A stretch of 64,000 bases of DNA, from positions 1-64,000 of the forward strand of contig JAQNDB010000121.1 of assembly GCA_029204045.2 (NCBI GenBank), written 5' to 3'. The notes under the pieces were generated by a model that was given only the letters and a program-made list of their open reading frames with translations, did not search any database and was not told where the DNA came from. How positions within the stretch are numbered: position 1 is the first letter of the stretch; each line of letters begins with the position of its first letter. Made by a program: the position numbers and the translations under genes. The stretch is from Tillandsia leiboldiana. Lineage: Eukaryota; Streptophyta; Magnoliopsida; Poales; Bromeliaceae. Positions 32,640 to 44,404 of this stretch are shown piece after piece.

Positions 32640-34330
32640 TTAATCCTAGTCTGCAACGAGTAAATCTGAGTAGCAACTCTCTCTTCTCTGACGCCAGTTC
32701 CCAAGTCGCTTCACGTGCTTCCTGGTGGCTCCACAGCACCTTCACATAGGGGATCGTCCGGTTGCACAATCGTTTATGTCCTCCCATGCTAAGGTCCGCA
32801 CCGGTGTTTCACCGGAGCTCAGGTCCTCTCTAAGCTCCACAGCAGTGATCATCCATCATCTCAATCAAGTACGCAGGCTCGAAGCATATCTTCGAGAATC
32901 CGGATCGCTCGCTCGGACTGTCCGTCGGTCTGGGGGTGAAACACCGTGCTGAAGTGTGGTTTAGTCTTTAAAGCTTGCCCTAGGCTTTGCCAACTGTTCG
33001 ACACTAGCCGAGAGTCTCTAGTCCACGTCATACGGTGGTTGGAAAAAGAGTCGCCTTCGTCAGTCGATCTACCGTGACTCAAACCGCATCCCGTCCTTGA
33101 ATATCTTCGTGTCACCCGGATGCGCCGTATAGGGGGCGCAGTGCGCCTCTAACGGTATCTCCTCTTTCAACTCTGGCAGCTCCGGTAAGCAATTTCGCCC
33201 TCGAAAACGTGTTGCGTCGTTTGCACTCGCCGAAGAGTCGCTCGCGTGATCCGGGGGTCTTGTCTCGAATAAGTTGTATCTGTGTGCCTGTTTTCTGACC
33301 TTCTAGGGTTGGCTCGACCATCAACGATAAAAGTCGCGCGACAGTACCGGTCCTGCTAAGTACTCGCGCTCGTCAGTTTCCTCCTCGACTTGACCCTTCC
33401 CACTCAAAACATCCGTTACTACACTTGCTTTTCCCAAGGTGATACTGGACGGTCCAGCCGAGTCCTTCAGCAACTCCAACCCATGCCTGTGCCGCAAAAA
33501 CAATTCCTTCTCTGCGAACAAAACTCAAAGCTCTGGCGATCCAAAAACACATCCCGATGAAATCCAAAAGGTGGTGTCTCTAACGTTTTAAAACGGAGAC
33601 GACTGCTGCCAGTTCCGGATCGTGTGCCGGGCAGTTCCGCTCACATTCCCTGTGATTCCCGTTGCTGACACAACGTGCCCCAAAAAGTCCACTTTGCGAA
33701 GTCTGAACTCACATTTCTTAAACTTAGCAAACAGCCCCTGGTCCCTGAGAGTCCGGAGAATAATCTGTAAGTGCCTCTCGTAGTTGATCGAAGTGGTCAT
33801 CCATTCCGGACTTGTTCTTCACTGTAACCTTGTCTATCTCCCTGTAGTCGATGCGTAGACGCAGTCCTCCGTTCTTCTTTCGCACAAAAGGCACGGGTGC
33901 GTCCCAAGGCGACACACACGGTCTGATGAACCCTTTATCCAGAAAAACTCCTAGTTGTGTCCGGTAGAAGCTTGAAAGAGAGGATGACCCCCTTGCTCGG
34001 GGGTATTCCCGGCAGTTCAGTCAGGAGGACGTCGAAAGTAACCCCTACAACGGGGGTGTCAGTGAGAAATGCAGAGGGTCAAGTCGCTAGGCTCACTGAA
34101 ACCAAGTAACTATACATCCGCCTGGTACCTCGTGAACCGGTCCATGCCCAGCACCTCGTAGTAATCCTGCTTCCCGACTCGGAATTTCCCCGTCACAACG
34201 CCGCCGGTCCGCAAACCACCCCAGCCAGCGCTGAGCAGTTAGCAACAAAATCTCGTGATGCTTCGAGGTACCCCAGTCGTACCACCCAACCAGTACCAAT
34301 GAGCCCTTAAAAGTCTAGAACAACAAACCC
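32640..34330 (-). pseudogene. decayed Pol of element C
   Basis: On the minus strand, from high to low coordinates: protease end (VLGMDRFTRYQA, about 34,130-34,200); reverse transcriptase fragments (FVRKKNGGLRLRIDYREIDK, about 33,830-33,910; then FAKFKKCEFRLRKVDFLGHV, about 33,670-33,730); RNase H end and linker (33,320-33,560); integrase zinc region (33,112-33,330); integrase core with FHPQTDGQSERAIRILEDM (32,870-33,080); and chromodomain-end similarity (32,680-32,840). Frameshifts and internal deletions remove the YXDD block and the first integrase aspartate. Not functional. Confidence 0.88.
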
Positions 34331-36065
34331 GAAAACAAGGAAAACAACCGCACTAACGCCTTTACAAGGCTACAATAGGTGCCAACAAAACAGGCTGGGT
34401 TACTAACCACCCGAAATTTCCTCCCTGCACACAACGAACTCACCTGTCACCCACCCGGACCGCTCCTCTCCGTCACCAACACGGATCACAAGCTCGAAGT
34501 CTAACCACCATCCCGGACTACCCGTTCCGACTGTCCGTCCTACCGAGGCGACGGTCAAGGCTATCGTTAGGTTTCAGCTCTAGGACTCACCATAAGGTCT
34601 ACCCCACAAAAAGGGCTGCGTACGGGGCCTCCTAGCCGAAAGTGACCAGTGCCAAAACTCCGAGTAGTCGCCAGATTCCCCCCCTTGACTCACACCTGGC
34701 CCAAAAGATCAACAATCCAAAACGCTCCCAAAACTAAGCCTCAAGGCTATGTCTTAGTCATGGGAAGCTAGCAACACAACCCGCCAGGTAAGGTCCTACC
34801 TCCGTCCTGGCGCCGACGAGGTGTGACGCTCTCAATTGCCCCTAACTCTCGGTCCCAAACCGTTGCCCCACCAAGTACCGGGCATCGAAACGAGCGGTAA
34901 ACCTCCAGACCAAAAGTGACACTCCCAACTAGGAGAAAACCTAAGCTCTAGGTCCGCTCAACAGTGACCTCAGGTACCGAAGACTATCCATCTGAAACCA
35001 AAAGGGTCAGAAGAAGATAAGCCACGAAAACAGCAAGAAGAACCCTATCAGAAGTTACCTAGGTTCACTAAACGCACTCGAGGGGATCGCACGCCAACCC
35101 ACCAATAGGACGACCTAACCGGCCCTCTAGCGCAGAACACAGGAACTCGGCCCAGAGCTACCGGGCATCACCCAGCGTCAAAAGCTAATTTCCCCCAATA
35201 ACAAGTCGCCACTTACGCGCACTTGTGCAACGCGGGACACCGCCTCTCTAACCAAAATCGAGCCCAAACTGACAAGATTCACTAGCCCTGGGGGTCTCCT
35301 TTTTCAATCTAAAGGAGAACCCCAAGGCCCCCAACACGTCGATCTCTACAACCATCGCAGTGTCTATAGTGAGAAGCCGAACTATGGGTAACAATCATAG
35401 GGGAAGAATCCTCATTCCCACCCATACCTTGCCCATGGTGCAAAAAGAAACGGCCGACTACCCGCTAAAACCCAACACCCGAAGACCTAGAAGGTACAAC
35501 CTTAGACCAACGGCTGTCCAGCTACCCACGACCGACAAACAGCCGACCACTAACAAACACCGGCGGATTACTCTACCCCCAGTCGCCGTCACTAACGACG
35601 GCCAGCACGTCGGCAGGGGAAAGGGGGTTCGAAAAACAAAAGCCGGCGCAACGATCTGCTGTGATAACAGCCGCACCAAGTGCAAGAACAACGTCAGCAG
35701 GCCCACCGTGTCCCGTGCTGGTTGCTTAATCCATTGATTCCTAGCAACCATCAATACCCCGGTGGCAGCCGGCCTCGACCCCAGCCTCCACATCAACACG
35801 ACTACACATGCACGACAACCACGCTAAACCGAGAAACAAAACTTAACCCGTACACCCACACAACACAAGTCAGTTTTAGCCTCCTGCTAGCATAGCACTC
35901 AAACAACTATCGAGAAAAGGGACCTATACTTTCCCCCCCCCCCCCCCCCCCCCCCCCCCCTCGATCATTTGCGTTCTACGCTTCTATGCCATTCATTTCA
36001 TTCATTTGTAGCTAAGTGAGGTATCTTTGTGGATGTCGGGCACAAACTGTTGTGATTGAAGAAAG
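34331..36065 (-). other. unrecognised 5' internal region of element C
   Basis: Gag would be expected here, but I recognise no capsid or zinc-knuckle motif. A run of about 28 Cs near 35,932-35,960 (G run on the element strand) corresponds in position to the G run at about 8,350 in element A, both between PBS and gag. The last part matches the 5' leader of B (GTGATATCT...GTGGATGT). Confidence 0.55.
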
Positions 36066-36077
36066 TCTCTGATACCA
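36066..36077 (-). other. primer binding site of element C at the TRIM junction
   Basis: TCTCTGATACCA on the plus strand. Left of it is gypsy leader; two bases to the right starts a TRIM LTR instead of a gypsy LTR. The TRIM has its own CTCTGATACCAAA in the same place (36,386-36,397), so the join lies in shared PBS sequence. Confidence 0.85.
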
Positions 36078-36079
36078 AA

Positions 36080-36817
36080 TATAACGACCCAGCCCACTAG
36101 CAATAATAACTCGTTGGGCCCACACCACAGCCCAAAATGCTTAAGCCCAGTTATTATTACTAGTGTCCATGTCTCATATAAACCCAATCACAATTCCATC
36201 CACATCCGATATGGGACTATTGGGGGTGTCACAGACTCCCCCCGTTTAGGCCTGACGTCCTCATCAGCCTAAACACACACACAGCAGCCCAAGATCACCA
36301 GGCGATGTGAGACTCATCTCGCTAGTCCTGTCATCTAGACCCAGACTCAGCTGAGACTCGCCGCACACTTCCGGCTGGTTATTGACTCTGATACCAAATG
36401 TAACGACCCGACCCACTAGCAATAATAACTGGGCTTAAGCATTTTGGGCTGTGGTTTGGGCCCAACGAGTTATTATTGCTAGTGGGTCGGGTCGTTACAT
36501 TTGGTATCAGAGTCAATAACCAGCCGGAAGTGTGCGGCGAGTCTCAGCTGAGTCTGGGTCTAGATGACAGACTAGCGAGATGAGTCTCACATCGCCTGGT
36601 GATCTTGGGCTGCTGTGTGTGTGTTTAGGCTGATGAGGACGTCAGGCCTAAACGGGGGGAGTCTGTGACACCCCCAATAGTCCCATATCGGATGTGGATG
36701 GAATTGTGATTGGGTTTATATGAGACATGGACACTAGTAATAATAACTGGGCTTAAGCATTTTGGGCTGTGGTGTGGGCCCAACGAGTTATTATTGCTAG
36801 TGGGTCGGGTCGTTATA
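36080..36817. mobile_element. palindromic TRIM dimer serving as the end of element C
   Basis: Left LTR 36,080-36,233 (154 bp), internal 36,234-36,398, central inverted LTR piece 36,399-36,499, mirrored internal 36,500-36,663, mirrored LTR 36,664-36,817 (154 bp). PBS motifs point outward from the centre (36,386-36,397 and 36,502-36,514). The outer ends read TATAACGACC where the centre reads TGTAACGACC. No TSD of its own is present; the right edge meets the GTTTT duplication of element C. The internal region shares ACCAGGCGATGTGAGACTC with the Cassandra element at 52,392. Confidence 0.85.
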
Positions 36818-36858
36818 GTTTTTTCCCCTATTTAGATCCAATTATATATAACCCAACA
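36818..36858 (+). repeat. right end of the shared copia LTR
   Basis: GTTTTTTCCCCTATTTAG... to CCCAACA matches 46,369-46,409. The first five bases duplicate 4,341-4,345 because of element C. Confidence 0.92.
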
Positions 36859-36860
36859 AG

Positions 36861-36872
36861 TGGTATCAGAGC
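36861..36872 (+). other. primer binding site of copia element D2
   Basis: TGGTATCAGAGC, two bases after the LTR end. Confidence 0.93.
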
Positions 36873-36891
36873 GGGAATAGGGTTGTAAACA

Positions 36892-39800
36892 ATGGTTGAA
36901 GGTGGAAACATCAACAGACCTCCGTTCTTCGATGGAACAAATTATGCGTACTGAAAAGTACGGATGAAAGCCTTTTTAATTTCCATCGACGAACGGGTGT
37001 GGCAATCAATTGAATTAGGATGGACTAATCCAACTGAAATTATTGGTGATGTTCGCACCATCAAACCTAGGTCGAAATGGACCAAGGAAGAGATTGATAT
37101 ATCTTCTTACAATGGCAAGGGAATTAATGCTTTATTTAATGCCTTATCATCACAAACAGAGTTCTCTCGCGTCTCGGCATGTGAGACTGCGAAAGAAATC
37201 TGGGATGTTCTTCAAGTTACGCATGAGGGAACTAACCTTGTGAAGATTCAGAAACTGCAAATGCTTACGAGCAAGTTTGACTCTATTTTCATGGCAGAAA
37301 ATGAATCGTTCACAGACTATTACACACGATTGCAAGACATCGTAAACTCATGTGCTAACTTGGGAGAGAAGATTCCAGAATTTAAAATTGTAAGAAAAAT
37401 ATTAAGAACTCTTCCTGAAAGATTTCGTTCCAAGATTACAGCCATTGAAACTATTAAACACCCGGACGAAATCCGTGTAGAAGAATTAGTTGGTTCTTTA
37501 CAAACATATGAAATGACATTTCCTACTAACTATTCTTCGGGAAAGGCATCCTCTTCTAAGTCTTCAGGTTATGCGTTGAAAACAACAAAAGAATAAGACG
37601 CGGATTCATCCTCCTCAGGCGATGACGAGAACCTATCTATGGAGGACTTTGAGAAGCAGCTCGCTCTCTTGACAAGGAAGTTTCGCCGAAATTTTCGAAG
37701 GGGTAATTCAAGCAAAACTCCATCCTTCGGAAAGTGGAAGAAAGGCAAGGGTTCTTCAAGTTACAAGTCAAGAAAGCAAGAGGGTTTTTCTAAGGATAAG
37801 AAAAGCACAGAAGGACAAGTCCAATGCTTCAAGTGCCGAGGATACGGCCATATCTCAACGGAATGTCCAAATAAGAATCCGTCCAAGAAGAAGGCGATGC
37901 AAGCCGTCACTTGGGATGACACCTTATCGTCAAATGAGTCATCATCAAGTGATGAAGAAGACAACGCAACAGCGTTCCACACGTCCACATCTTCACCCTT
38001 CATGTGCTTAATGGCAAGTACATCCGAGTCATTGTCCAACTCCACTGTTGAAAAGAATGCAACGGACAATGAATCAGATGATTCGGAAGGTGAAGATTTT
38101 GCTCTAGCCTATCACAGACTTTTGAGGGATTCAAAGAAACTGGCTAAGCAAAACAAGGGGTTGAGAGGGAGATTGCAGGATCTCGAAGAAGAAGTAAAAA
38201 GGGTAACTTCTCTCTCGACCGATCTTGAAGTGGAAAGGGATAATCTGATAAAAGCAAATGTTTCCCTTCAAGAGTCCAATGAGCAATTCGAGAAGAATTA
38301 TATAGATATGGTGAACAAAGCGAATTACTTCTTGAAGCTCAACGGCGAGGCTCGACAGGAAAAATTGGAAATGACAGAGACCATTCTCCAACTCAAGGAT
38401 GACTTACAGCGATTTTCATCAGGAAGGAGTAAGTTGGATAAGCTTCTTGGTCTTGGTCAATCAAACAAGTTCGGCCTCGGATACAATCGAACTGAAGACA
38501 ATTTTAGTTCGGTTGGGACAGTCTTTGTGCCTCAGTCGGTATCTCCTCCTCCGACACCGGAATTCACGACAAGCAACGACAAGAAGCCTACTTCACCCTC
38601 CTTGGAATCGTCAAGCACTAAGGTATGTTTTCGTTGTAATTTTGCAGGGCACATAAGGAGAAATTGCAAGATGGGAGCCAAACGGTCAACTCAAGCACTT
38701 CTTGCAACGACTACCAAAAGGGTGATTCCTCGAAAATCAAATGCAAATTCTTTGAAGGAAAAGAGCCTCGGTAGTTCATCAAACAAGACGACGACGTCAA
38801 GGAAAAGCGACGGATCAAACAAGACGCTTTCACCAAAGGTATCAACCTCACAATCATTTCCGACGTACACCAAAACTCGAAAGGTTTGGGTACGCAAAGG
38901 TGAAGTTTTCCCTTGTCTTGTTACAAATATTTCCTTGCATGCATATGATAATTCGTCTTGGTATCTGGATAGCGGCTGTTCCCGTCACATGACCGGTGAC
39001 AAAAACTGCTTTCAAAATTTTGAGAAAATCTCCGGAGGACTTGTGGTTTTCGGAGACGATCAGTCTTCCAAAATTGTTGGAAAAGGAATAGTATCTATTC
39101 CAGATGGCCCGATTCTGAATAATGTGTTATTTGTTGATGGGCTTAAGACTAACCTCATTAGTATCAGTCAACTTTGTGACAATGGTTTTTCTGTTAATTT
39201 TTCATCTGTTGAATGCATTGTAACTGATAAGGATCATGTTTTCTTTTTAAAAGGGGTTAGATCTGAAAACAATTGTTATGTTGTTCCCAATAAAATTTCT
39301 GAAAATTGTAACTTAGCCTCTTTGAATAATGAAACTCTTTGGCATGAAATGCTAGGTCACATAAATTTTAAGGAACTTGCTAGAATTTCAAACAAAGACG
39401 TGGTCAAGGGGGTTCCTAAACTTTCACTTAAACAAAACATCGTGTGTGGTGGTTGTCAAAAGGGAAAACAATCCAGGAATGCAAACAAGAACTTGAATCC
39501 CGTCGGTACCAAACGGCCCTTGGAATTATTGCATATGGATCTTATGGGGCCGACTCGTCAACCATTCTTGGGAGGTAAATGGTATATTTTCTTATTGGTT
39601 GATGATTTCTCTAGATACTCATGGGTAGCATTTTTAAAAGAGAAAGCTGATACTTTTGATTCTTTTCACGAGATTTGCCTTCGTATTAAGATTGAAAAGA
39701 ATGAAAAGATCATTCGTGTTAGAAGTGATAGAGGTGGAGAATTCATAAATTCAAAATTCATTGACTTTTGCACTTCCAATAGCATTATACATGAATTCTC

Positions 39801-42018
39801 AGCACCCTATACACCTCAACAGAATGGTGTAGTCGAGCGCAAAAACAGGGTTGTACAAGAGATGGCACGTGTTATGCTTCATACCCGGAATTTACCGTTA
39901 TATTTTTGGGCTGAAGCTGTGAACACTGCAATCTATGTTATTAATCGAGTTTATTTGCGCCCGGGGACGTTAAATACACCATATGAACTATGGTGTTGTA
40001 GAAAACCCAACATCAAATATTTTCGCATCTTTGAGAGTCGATGTTACATTTCACGTGACCGCGAAAATCTTAGAAAATTTGACTCTCGAAGTGACGAAGG
40101 GATTTTCATGGGTTATTCTACAAATAGTAGAGTATATCGGGTATTTAACTTGGAATCTAAAACGATTGTAGAATCCATAAATGTTAAAGTAAATAAAGCT
40201 TTCCACTTTGCATCTGGTAAATCTACCCCTGATATCTCTCTTGATGATGATACTCCTGTAAATGCATCTTCTCATGATAATACTTCCAATATTAATGATG
40301 CATCTAATGGTTCTCCAAGTTTATCTGATGTGCAGGAATCATCTCATATACCTCCGAGTACTCCATTGCATCAAACGTTACGCATCACCAAGGATCATCC
40401 TGAATCAAACATCATTGGAGACCCACAAGAAGGAGTCAAAACTCGGAGACAGTTGGTTTGTGGATTCGCTTGTTACGTTTCCATGATCGAACCAAAGAAT
40501 GTCGATGAAGCTCTTCGGGATGACTACTGGATTGAAGCAATGCAGGAAGAGCTCCATCAGTTTGAACGAAACAAAGTCTAGGAATTAACGACGCCTCCGA
40601 AGCAACACAATGTGATCGGTACTAAATGGATTTTCAAGAACAAGAAAAATAAGGATGGTACCATCTTCAGGAATAAAGCACGGTTAGTTGCTCAAGGCTA
40701 CTCTCAAATAGAAGGTATAGACTTTGATGAAACGTTCGCCCCTGTAGCTAGACTCGAGTCCATTCGTATCTTATTCGCTATTGCTTGTCACTTTAAAATA
40801 AAACTCTTTCAAATGGACGTTAAGAGCGTGTTTTTAAATGGGTTTTTAAATGAGGAAGTTTATGTGGCTCAACCGAAAGGTTTTGTAGACTGTAAACTAC
40901 CTAACCAAGTTTTTCGTTTGAAAAAGGCTCTTTACGGTTTAAAACAAGCACCGCAAGCGTGGTACGAAAGGTGGACAAAGCACCTTTTGGAGAAGGGCTA
41001 TACTCGAGGGGGAGCAGACAGGACACTCTTTGTGAAACATTATCAAAATAACTTCATTGTTGCACAAATCTATGTCGATGACATTGTATTTGGAGCAACA
41101 AAGGATAATGATACTTCTAAATTCGCTGAAACCATGGAAAGCGAATTTGAGATGTCTATGATGGGCGAACTGACATACTTTCTTGGATTGCAAGTGAAAC
41201 AAAATGGTGAAGGCATCCATCTGTGTCAATCCAAGTATGCAAAGGAGTTGGTAAAGAAATTCGGATTAGAAGATTCTAAAGATTTTCCTACTCCTATGGG
41301 AACTAGCAATAAGGGATTAGGAAGTGAATCTCTTAGTGAGAATGTAGACGAGAAACTTTATCGCAGCATGATTGGAAGTCTACTTTACCTCACAGCTAGT
41401 CACCCGGACATATCCTTTAGTGTTGGGATTTGCGCGAGATATCAATCAGCACCAAAGGAGGTTCACCTGAAAGCGGTGAAACGGATCATCCGGTACATCA
41501 AAGGAACCATTAATTTCGGAATTTGGTATCCTATGGGAACAAGTCTAGATATTATTGGATACTGAGATGCCGATTGGGCAGGATCTGTGGATGATCGGAA
41601 AAATACGAGTGGTGCATGTTTTTATCTTGGCCATTGCCTTGTTGCATGGCATAGTAAAAAGCAAAACTGCATTGCACTCTCGACTGCCGAAGCGGAATAC
41701 ATCTCAGCGGGTAGTTGTTCAACTCAACTCATTTGGATGAAAAGCGTGTTGAGCGACTTCCGGATTTCAACAACTTCGGTAACTGTTTTATGTGACAACA
41801 CTAGTGCTATAAACATTTCAAAAAACCCTGTGTTGCACTCTAGAACAAAACACATTGAACTTAGATATCATTTTCTTAGAGAGCTAGTTGAATCAAATAT
41901 TCTTCAAATCTCCTACATTTCAACTGAAGATCAATTAGCTGACTTTTTAACAAAACTTTTGGATCAAAAACGTTTTATTCATTTGCGTAAAGCAATTGGA
42001 ATGCTTTCCTTGAAATAA
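36892..42018 (+). pseudogene. Sirevirus-type copia gag-pol with four in-frame stops (D2)
   Basis: One reading phase runs 5,127 nt without frameshift but is interrupted by TGA at 36,952, TAA at 37,594, TAG at 40,579 and TGA at 41,563. Order of domains: Gag (36,892-37,600); zinc knuckle CFKCRGYGHISTEC near 37,825; coiled-coil region (38,100-38,430); second knuckle CFRCNFAGHIRRNC near 38,630; protease DSG near 38,968; integrase zinc region (GHINFKEL...CGGCQKGK); integrase core with HMDLMGP, SDRGGEF and VVERKNR; reverse transcriptase with YVDD at 41,071-41,082; RNase H (41,590-41,960). Integrase before RT defines Ty1/copia. The large Gag and downstream env-like gene suggest Sirevirus/SIRE. At least two stops look like Trp codons hit by G-to-A. 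Confidence 0.92.
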
Positions 42019-43181
42019 CCTCTTTTTGAAACTTTTGTTTAGGTTAGGTTTTGTTTTTGTGTTTTTGTTCATTATCTATGCTTAGACATAGAACATTAAT
42101 TGAGCATTAGTTTTTATTGACTTTAACTGCATCCTTTTATATGTTTAGAAATTTATTATGCTTTGGATATCATAATAATTCATTTGATGCAATGATCATT
42201 TATGTGAATTAAATCATCTTTGTTTTGATCAAAGTCAATTTCTCTCTCGATGATCTCTTGGTATAGTTTTTATCTTATTTGACTGTTTAGTCGAGTATGA
42301 AATCGAGATCAATATTTGGCTGAATACTTTATATCTTAAATAATTGATAGCCAATTGAGGGGGAGTCAAAGAAAAAGTGTTATGCTCAAAAGATGTGGAA
42401 AGAGTTACATCCCAATGAGGAGTGTGAAAACTACCACCACATGGAGGAAAGAGCTACCACCTCGGTCGTCCGAGTACTGTGTGCAGCTACCACATGAATA
42501 CCAAGCAAGGTTTTTCAAGTTTGATTAAATAAAATGTATGTTGAAATACTTGACTCTGTCAAAATTTCAAGGTTGGTATAAGGTGGGAATTTTAATGAAA
42601 GATGCTCAAAGAGCCACTCTCTTCAATAAATTGACTAGATATATTATCTAACTTATCTGGGATTTTAGACATCTATTGATCTTTGTATTTCATTTTTTTT
42701 ACCGAATTGATGATTTGATAAAGGTATTACTCATAAGATCAAGTTAGATGTAATTGAAGTTGGTCAACTTTAAGGGATTTAATTTTTATAAATTTTCGTT
42801 TCATTTGTTGGATGTTATTGATAGATTTGGCATAATCTATTTCTTGTTGTATGAAACGATGATTTTCATTTAAAGTTGATACACAAAAGTGCTTACAATC
42901 TTTTTCTGGATTTTCTAGAATTTTTCTGAATTTTTCTGAAGAAAAAGTTGGAGCCGATCCGGATTGGACAAGCCGATCCGGATCCCGAACGCAGGTATTC
43001 TCTGCGGGTAGCCGATCCGGATCGTAATCACGAACTGATCCGGATCGCGGCTAGGGTTTCATATAGAACAAAAGGGTTTTGATTTCTTTTACTTCAATCT
43101 TTTGTTCAAAAGTCTCCAGAGCTTCTCTCTCTAGAATACATCCATCTTGGAAGCTTTCAAACTCAAGTTCTTCGATTCCAA
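42019..43181 (+). other. spacer between pol and env-like gene (D2)
   Basis: AT-rich, no gene recognised. Contains a purine tract (TTGAGGGGGAGTC, near 42,354), then sequence equal to the start of the window from 42,786, the GATCCGGATC block (42,953-43,050) and a leader. Confidence 0.75.
42953..43050 (+). repeat. GATCCGGATC block ahead of the env-like gene (D2)
   Basis: Same as 168-330 but with one of the two 77-bp units absent. CATATAGA follows at about 43,056 in the TATA position. Confidence 0.82.
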
Positions 43182-43564
43182 GTAAGTTTTATTGATCAAA
43201 ATCTCGGTATTTCACAGTTTTTCATATTCTTCCTCAAAAACGTGATGAATTTCCGTATCTTTTTCATTTGTGGATGATTTTTGATCAAATTTCTTTTGAA
43301 ATAAGAACTCTGGGTAGATTAGTTTTGATTATATGCTAGGTATTCTAATGACAAACGGATTTTTGGCCTTCGATTTCAAAAATTTTGGTTTTAGGGCATA
43401 TAATGGGAATTTTCCAAAATCATGCGATTGATCTATTTTTAAAATTCCTTTTGCAAAACTAATTTGATTCTTAGTCTCTCTACACGATAATGATTGTTTG
43501 GGTACAATTTTTCAAATTTTTGAAAATTAACAATTTTTTCGTGTTCTTGAGTTGTTGCTCACAG
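43182..43564 (+). other. candidate leader intron before the env-like gene (D2)
   Basis: GTAAGT donor at 43,182 and CTCACAG acceptor ending 43,564, matching the D1 candidate intron. Confidence 0.4.
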
Positions 43565-43594
43565 GATTTCCTTTCTCACAAGAAACCAGTAGCA

Positions 43595-44404
43595 ATGGTG
43601 ATCACCTGGATCATTTTTCTTCTGGCTACTATGGTACATACTAGAGACACTATCAAGCCCAAGAGGGCTAAAAAGGCGAAGAAAACAAAAGATGATTCCG
43701 ATACGGAATCTGAGACGGAATCGATTGATTGGGATGAGTTGCAAGTTGAAGCAACTGCACCCACTGCTTCGAAGGGAAAAGCGCCTGCAGAAACATCAAA
43801 GGCTCCGCCTACTGCTGCTGAAAAGGGCAAAGCTCCGATGGAAGGAACTTCTGTGAAAACTAAAAGAAAAAGACTTGCTCGACGGCTTGGACGAGCTCGG
43901 GGTATTGAAATAAATGAAACATGTCAAGAGGAAACAAAGAATATCCCTCAAACTGAAACTGAATCTGAAGACGAAGAAGATTGGGACACATTTCTTACTG
44001 AAGTACAACAAGGTATTGATGAAGAAAATAAAGTTTACCTAAAGAACAAGAAGCTAGTGAAGTCTTCCTCAATAATTAAGCAGTAGGCAAGGAAAAAGAA
44101 TTCGCCAAGCAATGAACCTCTTGACAATTCACATTTTCTGCCAAGAAGATCTCCTCGGAATGAAGGTCAGACTACTCCGTCAGTCGTCACACAACGTTCT
44201 TCAACTTCCAGAAGAATTGACCAAAAGGCAAACTTAGTATCTTTCATCAACCAAGAACAAGATAAAATGGCTCTAGAACTCAGAAAGATGTCCAAGGACA
44301 TACATAAGATGAAACAAGAATGTTCTACGATTTCGGGAATGCTTAAAGGAATTTTGAACAAACTGGGCTGCACGAGCTCTGAAGACTCTGACTCAGATGC
44401 TTGA
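43595..44404 (+). pseudogene. Sirevirus env-like gene, internally deleted with one stop (D2)
   Basis: The frame has 269 codons and stop TGA at 44,402, broken by TAG at 44,084. ATG 43,595 is preferred to upstream 43,490 because it follows the candidate intron and matches the D1 start. N-terminus MVITWIIFLLATMVHTRDTI is hydrophobic, then Lys-rich, then Asp/Glu/Ser-rich. The C-terminus is coiled-coil-like (KMALELRKMSKDIHKMKQEC) and acidic at the end (SSEDSDSDA). Compared with D1 the central 'plant transposon protein' domain is absent, so D2 is a deletion derivative. Function of the family is not established. Confidence 0.75.

Larger units (their letters stand above)
4346..36817 (-). mobile_element. 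gypsy chromovirus element C, nested in the Sirevirus LTR
   Basis: Reading on the minus strand, the order is TRIM-derived 5' end (36,080-36,817), PBS (36,066-36,077), untranslated and unrecognised region, decayed pol (32,640-34,330), and a 3' LTR in three pieces (4,346-4,480, 14,520-16,265, 31,262-32,603). The pieces are split by elements A and B. Target duplication is GTTTT on both sides. Without insertions C would be about 7.4 kb, with an LTR of about 3.2 kb. Pol relics, including the chromodomain end, place it near element B (Tekay/Del type). Confidence 0.85.

Noticed and set aside
35360..35737. 125-residue plus-strand frame in element C
   Set aside because: Opposite to the element strand, low-complexity composition, no recognised motif.
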